64,000 nt of DNA, taken from assembly GCF_017654505.1 (NCBI RefSeq), contig NC_054565.1, positions 3,135,890-3,199,889 of the forward strand, read 5' to 3'. The DNA is from Polyodon spathula. Lineage: Eukaryota; Chordata; Actinopteri; Acipenseriformes; Polyodontidae. Below, one piece after another: positions 12,157-24,500 of this stretch (its first letter is position 1; each line of letters opens with the position of its first letter). The notes below the pieces were generated by a model. It was given only the letters and a program-made list of their open reading frames with translations, was not told the origin of the DNA and did no database searches. The translations under genes and the position numbers were made by a program.

Positions 12157-14531
12157 ATGCTTGGATTTTTCGATATATGAAGAGAAAAGCCTAGTCGTTC
12201 GTGATGAAACTTGGTTTGTACTTTTTTTAGTACAAGTTATTGAGGTAATGTGGACACATGCGTCCGTCTCTATGCCAATTTACATGTTTACATTTGCGGA
12301 CAGTGGACGGAAGTCATGCTGGTCTACTTCTTCAAGCTACTGACGGCTCAAATGTTGTGCTGCTATGGGGCGGGACGGGGGGCGGTGAATGTCGCTTACA
12401 GGGTTGTTTCATATGCTTTTTGAGCTGTGAGCTAAAAATGTATTTCCCCCCAAAAGAACACCAAAGGGTTAAATACAAATAAACATTGTTAGCTGCTGGA
12501 AAAAAAAAACAAAACAGCAACTATTAAGGATTTCCAGTGCCCTTGATACAACCACTAATTGTTAAAACTAGAAATTCTAAATAATCTGATTGAAAATGTC
12601 CTGAGGCTGTTGACACACCCTTCTGGCTCTGGAATCAGCTTTTAAAAAGCCTGCCAAAAGCACTTTGCTTCATCCCTGTCTGTACACACTGCTGAAGCTG
12701 AAGCTGCTGGGTCTGTATCGCCCTGGGATGTGTGTTCACATTAAATGGGTCCATGTAAACACCCCATTGGTCAGCTGGCACCTACATCCATTTCGATTTC
12801 AGAAGATTCTAAAGGTCATCGTTTTACTCCAAGAGGATAAGACCATGAAACTTCCCGAATGTAATAAATCAGCCTCAGTTTGCCGAATTATTAATCCTGT
12901 TTTTATTCCCAGTTTAGAGTGTGCCATTATGTTCACACACTTCAGCAATCCCCACAACAGCTCAGGAGAAGTGAAGGTCAATGTGGGTCCTGGATGACCA
13001 CCGCTCCAGGTATCTGCAGAGAGCTCACAGTGGCAAGAGCAGCGAGAAGAAACAGCCCCCGACGATTCTGCCTCCCTAACCTGGGGGACAGCGAGCCAAT
13101 GCAAGCATGAAGCATACCATATTTTTATTTTCCATTTCTAAAACAACCCTGACCTTTGCCTAACAAACAGCAAGACTTGTTATTTAATTCATACAAATTA
13201 GCACAAGTGCCTTTTAACATGTGTTCAGGCTTTCCATCTAAACTGTTATAATATTTTTAGTTTAAATCTATTTTTAGATTTCCCGAGCCAAGTTCAAATT
13301 GTATTTATTTATTTTATTTTATGCAGCTTAGCATTGGCCGCACTGTGTTTTTTTTTTTTTTCAAAAGAACTAAAGACCATGTGACCTTGAGCAAAGGTTC
13401 CAATTTAAAATATTAGCATTCCATGAATGTGAAAGGACCACAGTATTCTGGTAACAAATACAGCTTATAAAGATAATAAGAGCAAAGAAAATTCATTGTA
13501 AAACTTTGGATTGCACTTTTTTTTTTCCCGGAAGTGACAAATATCAATATGCTGCATGTTTGAGGATAGAAAAAAAAAAACTCCAACACGGCATTAATTA
13601 ATGAAAACAGAATATACAATAAGGATCAGCGCAGGTTCATTCAACACACCAGAGTACAGAATATCTTGCAAGTGAAGAAGACACCAGCGGTTTACTCTAA
13701 AGCATATTAGCATTTCCCACTTGAGGGGTTTTATTTTTAACTGGGGTTTTGAATCTTCCCATTGATCGACAGTTTGACAAAAGGATGAACAAAAAAAAAA
13801 ATCTATGTATTCAACACAGTTGACAGAAGCATATGATATCTACTTTAATTTTTAAATATGAATATGCAGCTTATCAGATCCTTTAGCTGTTCTTTTTACA
13901 TAAAGTCACCAGACTTAAAAAGAAAGTAATTTCAAACTAAAATAAATACATAAGATTGGAATACAGTATTATTTCTTTCTGTTGGGATCACACTTCATAC
14001 TTCTTTTTTTTTACCGGATGTCAATTTGAAATCTGTCTTGCACTCATTCAAATCCATTGACAGAGGGACTAGGCGAATAGATTACACTGAGTAACTATAC
14101 TGCTGAAGGTTTTAGCTGCACAAAAGAAATACAGAACTATATGCAGCCAAGTGCCAACCCTACAAAAGTGCTCAGGGTAGACACTTTGGCCCCCGATAAC
14201 GCACAATGTAGTAAATCAGATAGCAAGAGATCCAATTTTAGTATAAAATTGAATATGATTTCCGGGCACTGCAGCTTTAATACCAGTACTATCCAAGAAA
14301 ACCGCAGGTCAATAACTCCACATGGGATTATCATTTGCTTTTATTGGATAACTCCAGAAATACTATCATACTGCAGTGTGAACAATACAGCAAGAAACCG
14401 CCCTCCGCAATTCAGCAGAAAACCATTTTCTTCACTTACCACAAGCAACGGCTTCTTTTTTTATTTTAAGTTTGCAAACAAGATCAAACATTACAGTATT
14501 TCAGTCAGCCTTAAAGGGTTTTTTTTGTTCT

Positions 14532-14532
<1 letters not shown>

Positions 14533-14562
<30 letters not shown>
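14533..14562. repeat. T30 homopolymer
   Basis: Thirty consecutive T. The base count is prone to sequencing error. It could be the tail of a minus-strand retroposon, but no body was recognised next to it. Confidence 0.85.
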
Positions 14563-14564
<2 letters not shown>

Positions 14565-15275
14565 CAAAGATACAGTAATTGACACAGACACATTGCATAG
14601 TATGCTTATATAAAGTGAGACGTATACTGTGCAGGTGTGTGCTTGCCTTGAAGGATGTATTTCTCATTAAGGAAATTAAGACAAGATGTCATGAAACACA
14701 GTTTTGTCCAAAGGGGAACCTTATTGCCCCTCTGCACTCTGACACTATTGCTAAGGCTGACATAAATTAATCAGCCACAATTAAGCCTCAAAGTAATTTT
14801 GCATGAAACACACATGATTGGTTTGCATTTTATGCCAATTAGACAAAGCAATTCTGCTGCCTCTGTACTACCGTAAACTCTAAAAGTTTATAATATTTAT
14901 TTTCTGTTATTAAAACAAAAACTATTAAATAATAAACTACTGTATGTTTGGAATCCAAGCCAAGTTTTTTTAACAAAAACACAAGGGGGGAATTCAGGAT
15001 TCTGTTTGCTTGTGCTGTCAAAATAGTATTAACAATAATAGCCATCTTGAGAAGGTCTTTGGGAGAATTTGGACAGCGGCTTGGAGCAGCCATCTTGGGG
15101 AGGTCTCCGACAGCTCTTGCGTAACAGACATGCAACTCTAGTAAGCACTGCATGTTTTTTTGTTGTTAGCTACTGCACTGGTATTTTGCTAAACCCCCTG
15201 GTGACGGGTTGGTTTTGAATTAAGAGCTGAAATGGATTCAGGGGCCACTTTATGTTGAATGAATTTGATACTCAC

Positions 15276-15372
15276 CAAACATGTTCCCAGCGTGTCCATT
15301 TCTTGTCAGTGGCCGCAGCTCATTTTTTCCCCAGGCATAAGTCTTATAGTTATCCCAAGAAAACTTCATCAT
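15276..15372 (-). CDS. man1c1: Internal exon of Golgi alpha-1,2-mannosidase IC (GH47), partial gene
   Basis: Read on the minus strand, a pyrimidine-rich tract ending in TTTTGCAG precedes the exon and the donor GTGAGT follows it, so both splice sites match consensus. The 97 bp encode 32 residues plus one base, leaving phase 1 at the 3' end. The peptide starts MMKFSWDNY, contains GKNELRPLT and ends GNMF(G). From family knowledge this is the segment just before the GH47 catalytic barrel of class I alpha-mannosidases. The GKNELRPLT...GNMFG pattern fits MAN1C1 better than MAN1A1 or MAN1A2. The full enzyme is a calcium-dependent type II membrane protein of the Golgi that removes alpha-1,2-mannose from N-glycans. 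I looked for the next exon (the one containing SLDTLY) at lower coordinates and for the transmembrane first exon at higher coordinates and found neither. They may lie outside the window or in the gap. The paralog assignment is less certain than the family. Confidence 0.87.
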
Positions 15373-16201
15373 CTGCAAAAGAAAAGTACAAGATCTACAT
15401 AAATAAAGGTTGTATGAAGGTACTGCACTCTGAAGACCAATAATTAGCACACCGGTACCACCACACTACATCTCACACCTATATAAAAAAGATGGTAATT
15501 TCAATGTGTTAGTGGTGTTTTTTTATATCTCAAACACAGTGCCATGACAACAGAACTACACTTTCAAATACTTTCATTTCAGTACCAAGCAGTTTGAGGG
15601 CAAAACTCAAGGTATTAGGATGTCAAGGTTTTAAAATATTCTTAAAGCACAGCCGCACTGAGGCTTAAGTAAATTATATCTGTCAAAAACCATTTCACAA
15701 CTACAAAAACAGACACATTGAAATAATGGGAACAGACCTATAAAGATGTCACATCCACAATAGAGTCAAGTACATTAAAAAAAATGGTCAGCCCTGTAAA
15801 TCTATAATATAAAAGTGGCTAAGTTAAGCAAAAAAACTATTCACGTAAACTTGTATTGCAATAGGAACTGGTAGATACATGAATAATAATGTAATAATTA
15901 ATCGAACTACCTTTTTGTGACATTTGAGTTTTTAGAGCTGTCTAGAAACATATGCTGGTGAAACAGCTGGGATATTTCTGGCAATCTTTTGCTCGGTCAG
16001 GCATAGATCACTTTTTAGTCAGTGTGGGCCGCAAAGGACCTGTGAACCATTCCAGATTCAAACCACAGAGATGAAGAGCCGATGCATCGCCTGTTATCAA
16101 CCAGGCTTTCTTAAAATGAGCACCTCAGAAAATTGAGAACATTTCAGCAGTAAAAAATAAAGGTCTGCTGTAAAAGAAAAACACATTTCTTTTAATCACC
16201 A

Positions 16202-16281
16202 GTGTGGTGGCCCACTGCGCGATGTACTCCTCCCTGCATCAGCAGGTCAAAAGTTTACATCCCAACTCCAGAGCCTGGGAT
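16202..16281 (+). mobile_element. tRNA-derived SINE-like fragment
   Basis: TGGTGGCCCACTGCGCG resembles an A box, and AGTTTACATCCCAAC occupies the place of a decayed B box about 40 bases on, followed by CTCCAGAGCCTGGGA. A shorter related piece (AAGTTTACATCCCAGC) lies near 7694. The family is not identified. Confidence 0.4.
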
Positions 16282-18547
16282 GAGAGCCAAGGAAGAGGTG
16301 CAGAGAGTACTCTTTTTTTAAATGATTAATAGGGATAGGGTTTGCCCTCTGTGGGACAGAGAGAAAACAAGGTCGATTTTGGCTGACTAGCTATAATACC
16401 AGGAAACAGACAAGAAGAGAGATTACCGGTAATCAGTTGTGGGAAGCAAGCCCCAGCCCAAACGGTGGCCACAACAGGCAGTTAAATAGAGAGTTAATGT
16501 AGTAAATCCTGCCTTGAATGCAGTGCTTTTTGCTAAAAACACCATTCCGCCTGCTGTGTCTCATATGAGTTATGCAGTTCTCATGAAATCAGAATTAACA
16601 CATGCTTCCCATATACTACAGTGTGTTACTTTCAGAATTTGAGGTAGATCGTGTTGGGACTCTGCAGTAAAAGGCAGAGCACTCTTTCAAACACATTCTC
16701 ACCATGTGGGGCATGAGTGACTCAGCTCTTCTCATCAACCACATATGGATGAAACATCTCTGCGGAATGAGGGCCGCTTGAGGATGAATGGTCCAATAAT
16801 GCAATTACAATATTTCACCTCATGGTGTCTAAGGAACATCATTATAATCAAGGTAGACAAAATAAACAAAAAGGGGGATGGTGGGGTAGCCATAGCATTC
16901 ATATTTTAAGAACGTTGCCTAGCACTCATAATCCTGCTCGAGTCCCCCCCCCCCACCTTTGCAGTCTCCACGGTCGAAACATATAGAAAAAAAGATTTCT
17001 TCCGATAGAGAAAATCATCATTTTAATTCATCTCCCGGTAATAAACATGCTACATTAAATCCATCTTTTCTATATCTGCACGAACGGTAGTGCAGCAGTC
17101 ACTCAGGATTCAAAACATTATTTCCAATTATCTTCTGCTCTGATCAGCCAAGGCAATGCATAATTGTCAAGCAGGCAGTTACAAGTTTACATTTTAAATG
17201 TCCTTCATAGCGGAGCACACACAAACAGGCTCTCATACACACACAAACTCAGATCAATACCCATGCATCTGAAACAAGTCTATAAGAAGTCTTGTAGGAA
17301 TTCCAAGTACATTCAGGGGCTGGTTCCTCCCTTGAGAAGCCTGTTTAGCAATATATAATCACGTTATGCACCAAATACCAAACTAAATGATTGATTATTC
17401 TGCAGAGTTGATTAATCTCTAATTGTTAATAATCGACTGAGCAATCAGCACGTCACTTAACAAGCATCAGTCACCCCATGTGGCAGCTGGAAAGAATATT
17501 CTGCAGCTAAACTGAAAAGCTTTATGCTTTTAAGTAGTAAACACAACATGAAAAAGTGCAAGTAGAGCATTGTGCAGAGGATTGAAACGGTATTTAATGG
17601 TGTTGTTTTCACTCAGTCTATCTAGGGTCACAGTCTGCATGCTAAGCACTTTGCTGAATACCTTAACAGCAGGGTACGATTATCGTCAGCGCTCGTTTCA
17701 GTAGCATGTCGAGATGTCTGATGGCAGCCAGCAAGTTGCAGAACGCTCCCAATAAGCTACCTTCTGAATCTGACGATAGCCTCGTGAAACAGCCTCATGA
17801 GCAAAAGCGCTATCTGGGAACTTAGCTCAGGCTACAGATGTTGTTGGCAGAATCAATTAGTGATTCACGCGGTTGACTCAAATTAAACCGTCATCCCCTT
17901 TGTAAAAAATATCAAGGGCTAATTAAATTACATCGCGGCTGGCTTATGTATTGTCAGTTTTGCAATTGCATGTAACAGCAAATAAACAGAGCACACATTT
18001 GCACATTATCTGTATTGAATCAACAATGTGTTGATAGAATCATAATGGCTTCATGTTTCTTAATTGCATGAACATAAAATGTTCCTAAAGCGAATTGGGC
18101 CCCAGGTCTAAGTGCACTACAATGTATCAAAAATAAGGTCCCTGCTAGTCCCCCTAGTAAAAGCTTTGAAGTTTGGAGTGCAGGATGAGTCATGCCAGAG
18201 AGTATGACTCATGCCAGGTTGCTGATCTTGGTTGGAGAATCACAGGCATCCCTTCTATTTACAGGACAGTTCATCACTCCGAGTCCGGACAGAGACTTCC
18301 CTCGAAGGTTCGGTAGCTTGATAACATCCATTGCTTAGGTTTGGCTGGGAAATAGAGGCTATTGGTCTAACAGCCAAAACAGATCAGCATTTCCCACAGC
18401 CTTACTAATTTCTTACCATTACCAGTGGTTCTATTCCTTACATTCTGGGTTTGACCTACTGTAATCAATACCTACTGGGGTGAGATTTATAGATGCATTA
18501 TTTTGAATTGCTGGTGAAAGGCGATGCGACAGAGCACAATCCAAGCT

Positions 18548-18566
18548 GGTGTGTGTGTGTGTGTGT
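18548..18566. repeat. (GT)n microsatellite
   Basis: A short GT run of about nine units. Confidence 0.85.
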
Positions 18567-20714
18567 TGATGTGCTCTTTGAATAGCATGCATGTTAATCA
18601 GCAAAGACAGGAAAATGGCAAGCTGGGAAGACAAGAAAGGCTGGCATGAGAAGATGAAGGGGTTGAGTAGCAGGAAATAACTGCACAAGGAGGTGACTGA
18701 TAACGGTATTGAGCTGCCTGGCAGCCAGCAGCTGCCTCCGACAAAAGATGAAACAATATGGAGGGAAAACACTGGAAGACTGAAGCAGAAAGCAGGGATG
18801 CATCACCATATAGAGAGGAATGGGAAAACAGGCAGATATATTTGTTACTGGACTGTATTTGTTTTTATGTCCCTCAAATGACTTTGTTACACAAAGGGAC
18901 ATGTTGTCTGTAATTAATAAAAGCTATGTCTCCCTGTTGCAAGCAGCTTTAGTCATTGGCTCTCGGTCGGCAGGTGCTTCCGTATATAATACCTCACAAA
19001 TTATGGTTTCACGATACAAAAGAGCAGATGGGCTTTGTGACTCTGTGGGCCATTCTGGAGACTTTAATTTAGATTGTCAACACAAATTTCCTTAAAATAT
19101 TTAGAGAACATTTCTCCAAGACAATTCAAGCACTATATGTTGCAACACAGTTGTCCTGTGGCTGCCCATGGTGGTCTTACCCCCTATTGACAGTGTTGGC
19201 AGTTGTTTCTATTTTTATGTCCACTCCCTGTTTAAAAATATGTCTTACCCAAGTTAATAATGTCCACTACCAAACGACTCAGTCACATACTTAGCCAGAA
19301 GTTAAAACTAAATGTCATTGGTGTTGCATGTGTCTTATAGACATGAATACAAAATCAGCTAACATTATCAAACAGAAGAGCGTTAATAGGCAATAAAAGC
19401 CACTACTGCCCTGTTTAGTATGCTTTTCAAGCACTGAAGCAAACCTCATGTATAAACTGTGGTGTGGCTTTGCAGAAGTCTAGGTGTATAGGAGGGGCTA
19501 TAACTCAGCTCTTGTCTTTGGCCAGGAGGCTGGGAACCTGCTTTTTCGTATGAACTCCTGTTCTGCTAAGCTGTTTTTTCTCAGTTTCCTTGATCCATCG
19601 ATAAGCCATTGTACCAATACTCTCGCTGTTAAATCATCAGCCATTCCCTGTCCTGGGCGATCTATCTGTTTGGAAACTAAACTTGCAAACGATACAAAAA
19701 AATAAAATAAACTTGAAAAAGAAAGACGCCAACAACGCAGGTGAAGCATTTATAGAACTAGGGAGGAGACTGAATGGAGCAAATACGCACCCTCTGGGCT
19801 GTTTCATAAAGGAATGAAGCCTGCTGTTGCATGCTGTTTGTTATAGAACAACATTTAAAGTCAGAGTCTAACATTTTACAAGCCAGTTTCAAGCCCTTTA
19901 TACTTGCATACTTTTTGTTTCAGATGCTAAATTGTAACTGTTGCTGTAGTACAATGGGCACTATTTTTTTTTTGAAGTTTTGAAGGAATGGCTTTTGAAG
20001 GACTGTTTTTAAAAACAAAAATAAACTAATAAACCATTTTAAAAAGATGTCGTGAACTTGTTTTTATTAATCAAACTGTCCTTTAAGTTCTGACAATTGG
20101 ACTACACAGTAGTCTGTCCAAAACCAAGCAGCAACTATTAAATGGCCAAGGGACAAAGTCACTGGCACAGACACTGATGTGTTCATTATGATCATTATGC
20201 CCGGACATTTTTCATGCAAAAATCAGGCTGTTCTCCTGCTGAAGCGCTCAGACTTCATGAAAAATGAATGGAGTTAAAAAATAGCCATATAAAAAAACAG
20301 GAAAAAAGCTAATTGAATGCCCAGACGTTATGAGTGTTCTTGCCTTCCAGGGTCTCTCGAAAATAATGGAAAGTTGTCATAAAGAAGAAAAATGAAATCG
20401 AAAACTAACAGTGAAAAAAAAAAAAATTCGGAGCATATAACATTCCTGTATTTTGGCTGAGAGGTGCCTGTATGTGTGAATTGATGAAGATTTGATGAAG
20501 AATTGATAAAACATTTTTCTTCCTTAAGTCTGCCCCCGTCAGGGTGAGAGCGATTCAGCTTTTGTTAATCTTAGCCCTGTTCTCAGTCTATTCACACACA
20601 AGTTCAATCGTCCATAACAAGATAAAACCTACATATAACTGAAGCAGATACTGCAGCTAGCGCCTCCTTCAATGCAATGTCAGTTTGCTGTTGAATAGTT
20701 CATTTCTTTCCTGT

Positions 20715-20921
20715 TTAACACCCTGTAATGTGGATGCCTGATTCGCTAACCAACAAATGCTTCTGAAACGACTCCTCTAGGCCGATTGTGGGGCAGCGAT
20801 CTAGGGGAGAGTATCCGTACTGCACAGATTTCACTTCGTCATCTCTGGGCTTCAGCACTCGTTTGATTGCTATGTCTATGGGGAAGTCTGCCATTAACAG
20901 AAAAGGGAAGTTGAAGAGCAT
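20715..20921 (-). other. Unrecognised protein-like open frame next to the assembly gap
   Basis: On the minus strand, TTCCCTTTTCTGTTAATGGCAG reads as a possible splice acceptor in front of a 57-codon open stretch containing DFPIDIAIKRVLKPRDDEVK and ending before TGA/TAA-rich sequence. The composition looks more like a real protein than most chance frames here. No donor of good quality follows, and I do not recognise a family. It could be an exon of an unknown gene, a decayed retrocopy or chance. Confidence 0.2.
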
Positions 20922-21000
20922 CTATGATTCACGCTTGTCAGGTTAATTCACAGGTTTCGGTAGTCGTGTTTGTGGTGAAAACCACACTGCTAAAAATAAA

Positions 21001-21500
21001 NNNNNNNNNNNNNNNNNNNNNNNNNNNNNNNNNNNNNNNNNNNNNNNNNNNNNNNNNNNNNNNNNNNNNNNNNNNNNNNNNNNNNNNNNNNNNNNNNNNN
21101 NNNNNNNNNNNNNNNNNNNNNNNNNNNNNNNNNNNNNNNNNNNNNNNNNNNNNNNNNNNNNNNNNNNNNNNNNNNNNNNNNNNNNNNNNNNNNNNNNNNN
21201 NNNNNNNNNNNNNNNNNNNNNNNNNNNNNNNNNNNNNNNNNNNNNNNNNNNNNNNNNNNNNNNNNNNNNNNNNNNNNNNNNNNNNNNNNNNNNNNNNNNN
21301 NNNNNNNNNNNNNNNNNNNNNNNNNNNNNNNNNNNNNNNNNNNNNNNNNNNNNNNNNNNNNNNNNNNNNNNNNNNNNNNNNNNNNNNNNNNNNNNNNNNN
21401 NNNNNNNNNNNNNNNNNNNNNNNNNNNNNNNNNNNNNNNNNNNNNNNNNNNNNNNNNNNNNNNNNNNNNNNNNNNNNNNNNNNNNNNNNNNNNNNNNNNN
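21001..21500. other. Assembly gap (500 N)
   Basis: Exactly 500 unknown bases, a typical scaffolding placeholder, so the true size is unknown. Open frames that run through it are meaningless. Confidence 0.99.
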
Positions 21501-24500
21501 ATGAATGGGCAAATATTTAGCATACAACATTATAGATAAACCACTACATCCTGGTACCTCTGTGTCACGCTGCCTCATTGAAGCTGGACCACTGGAGCGA
21601 GTTTGAAGTGATTCGGTACCTGGAATCAATAGCTCTGTATTTAAAATACCTACATATCCCAACTATATAGAAAAACTAAGAAAGAACCTAAATAAGTAAA
21701 GGGGAGGTAGGGGCAGTGATAATGGCACTAATACTAAATACTATGCCCCAGGGTGCCCCAGTATTAGCTCATATTAAATTATTAGTGTATACTGTACTGC
21801 TCTAATAATGTATTGTTCCTTCCTGCAACTTATTAGTTGTTTGCAAGTTTTAATTAATTACAATTGTTTTATTCCTCTCAGGTACTGCCTTTCTAAAATG
21901 TGTAAACATGATGTCATTATCTTTCTTGTATATGTGCTAATGGTAGCAAGTGGGTCAATCAATCACACTTAGAGGAAGCCCCCTGCTGGATTAATGTATA
22001 GTTGAAAAGCATCACTATTTAGATAATTGAAATAGACCCCATAGTATGTTCTCCTCTATTATTGTAGACTACAAAACTAGCCATTTTATTTTAGCTTGGC
22101 TCAAGTGCCTCTAGATACCAGTAGGAAATGGGAGGTTCACACCCCCTTTCCGGGCACACTCGTCCACCTTGTATCCATTAGAAGAAGGTCAGTCCATCAA
22201 ACACATGCTGCAGCTGTGCTGAAAGCAAACTGATAAGAGCAGGAAACGTGGGGTCCATTTGCAATCTGTGTTTTAGTCAGTGTCCTTTTTTATATTCCCA
22301 TGCACTCCCGACACCAACGGATCAGTCAAGGAGGAGAAACAAATACTCCGAGGAGGATTCTGGAGACAGGAAAGGAAACTGGAATCAGGAAACTTGTGAA
22401 GAGGACACCGAACTCTCACTTCTTAATGATGCTGCTGGCTTTCAATATCCTGTCTGTGGTGATAGCTCAGTAAGTGTAGGTCAGGACAGTTCATATAGAT
22501 TCATATCCACCTTTAGCGAGTTATCGAAGTGCTTAATGGAGTCTTCTTGCCTTTTTTAGAAGTCTTAATTAGATTTTCAGGTCTTCTTGAATAAACACGA
22601 AAGCAAGGATTACTTACAGCATGCGATAGTGCCATCCATAAACTGTTTGAATGTTCTCTCTGAACCACATGTTTTATCATCCCAAACTGTAGGAGATGGG
22701 GCCAGTAATGTTTATAAACACTTAAAAAAAACAGGCTTTAAAAATAGTCTTAAAAACAGTCCCTAAACTTTTCGGAACGGGATCCATTGTTCCACGTTCC
22801 ACAAAACAAAGACGAATGCTATTTAGTGTTCTATTCATTTTGTATTTTTTTACAAAGGCTACAGTGAAGAGTAACGGCGCTTTATTTATAGTGATTGCTT
22901 CAGAGAGCATTGGCATTGTAATGTTGTCTTCCAACATCACAGATTTGTTTTCTGTTTTATTTTCTTTTAAATCTTCCAACAGCTGTTCTTAATTGTAAAT
23001 CTGCGGACTACGGGACTCTTCCTTGAGCAAGATCTTAACTAAATAAATAAAGAAGGAATGAGATTTGGGAGCGGGATGTTTTTCTACAAGGATGCTAATC
23101 TAACAGGGATGGCGTTTCTCGCACCTGATTCGTACAGCTTCTGGTATAAGTTAATATGTTGTGTGTAGGGGTGGCTCTGTTTGTCATAAGAGATGTCATA
23201 TGGTGCAGTTTGGACAAGGAGAGCGTGAAGCAAAACTGAACTCAAACTGTGCAAAATGATTGCTATTATATTTAGAGACTCCCTATATTCTGTATACACT
23301 ATGCACAGGATGACATCTGTAGACAGATTCTGTAAGTTACAAGGTCATGGATATTTTTGTATTCTATGGTAATTATTGCAGTGTACAATGGATCCTAAAA
23401 GTCAGACACTTACCACAGTAAAATGCTGTTTAATGTTCCCTGTTCTTTCCCCATATTTATACAATCCCTATGGAGCTTTACAATGATCTCTGTCATTCTT
23501 ACCATGCTTCACACATCTGTACATTACTGTTAGCTTTTAACCCCTGGTCACGGTAGATTGTAGCCTTTTACAGTTTAGCACAACAAAATCCAGGTCCATT
23601 AACTACAGTGCACTTCTGTTACGTTATGTAATAAACCATTTACGATAAAATGACGTTACTACTTATACTACTGTATGTAGTTCCATCCTCAGTCACAGAA
23701 TTGTGTGCTAAGTGCATACGCATTAGTAAATGGTAACTACAGCGTAACTATGTGTAATTAACATGCCTGTGTTTTGAAGTGCATTGGTATTTCTATCATT
23801 TCAAACAGGGTCTAATGTTTCCAAAATCGGGTGATTGCTTTTTGAGGAAGAACAGTTTTGAGTTTCCATAATCATCCTGATTCAATATATTGAGCATATT
23901 TAAGTTACTAAGTAAATATATCTGACTGCTTGTGTGCGTTACTCCAGACTATCCTTACTCATTAGTAAATCCCTTTTACAAACTTCAGATAATCAGGCTC
24001 TTAGGGGCTCCTCAGTCTGTGCTCCCCCTTCCTTTCTCATTCTTAAAGCTGTAGTCTCCCGTGACAATGCGCTTCAGTTTTACACTAAAATATAACTCCA
24101 TGGTGTTGGTTTACTGCATTCTTCCACTGCCCTTCCTTGGCACACTTCGCTGTGTCTGAAAACAGCCCCTGTTGTTTATTTACATTCTTCGAAGGCCGTT
24201 CTGCTTGGAACGCAAGATTCTCCCGTATCTGTGGCAATCTGCTAGTCTGTTTACAACAGTGGGAGGTTACCTGTGATGCCTTCAAGCTTGTATAGCGCAT
24301 ACATAGAAAGAGAATCTTGTTGTCCCCCAAATGTTTCTATTCTGTTTTACAGCATTTTCCAAGCAACCTTTACACTGATATGTCCATCATGGGTTTTTAA
24401 AGATTAACCAGTGTGGATTCTTAGAAGACTATGCAATTCATCCAATTCTGCTTACTTTCTAAGACATGAATACCCACACAAACTGCTATAGACGCTGGTT

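Larger units (their letters stand above)
11101..15275. other. Non-coding stretch next to the mannosidase exon
   Basis: Contains a (CTGT)n run at 12127-12156 and a T30 run at 14533-14562. The open frames have no recognisable motif. It is assigned to the intron that follows the exon at 15276-15372 because no further exon was found. Confidence 0.5.
15373..20714. other. Non-coding stretch upstream of the mannosidase exon (minus sense)
   Basis: Holds a SINE-like piece at 16202-16281 and a (GT)n run at 18548-18566. The part 17820-18070 is rich in TAAT/ATTA cores and resembles a conserved enhancer in texture, but this cannot be tested here. The transmembrane first exon of the mannosidase was not found. 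Confidence 0.45.

Noticed and set aside
19498..19749. 83-codon minus-strand frame with protein-like C-terminal half
   Set aside because: No splice signals of quality and no family recognised; not different enough from other chance frames.
20943..21662. Long frames across 21001-21500
   Set aside because: They consist almost wholly of unknown bases.
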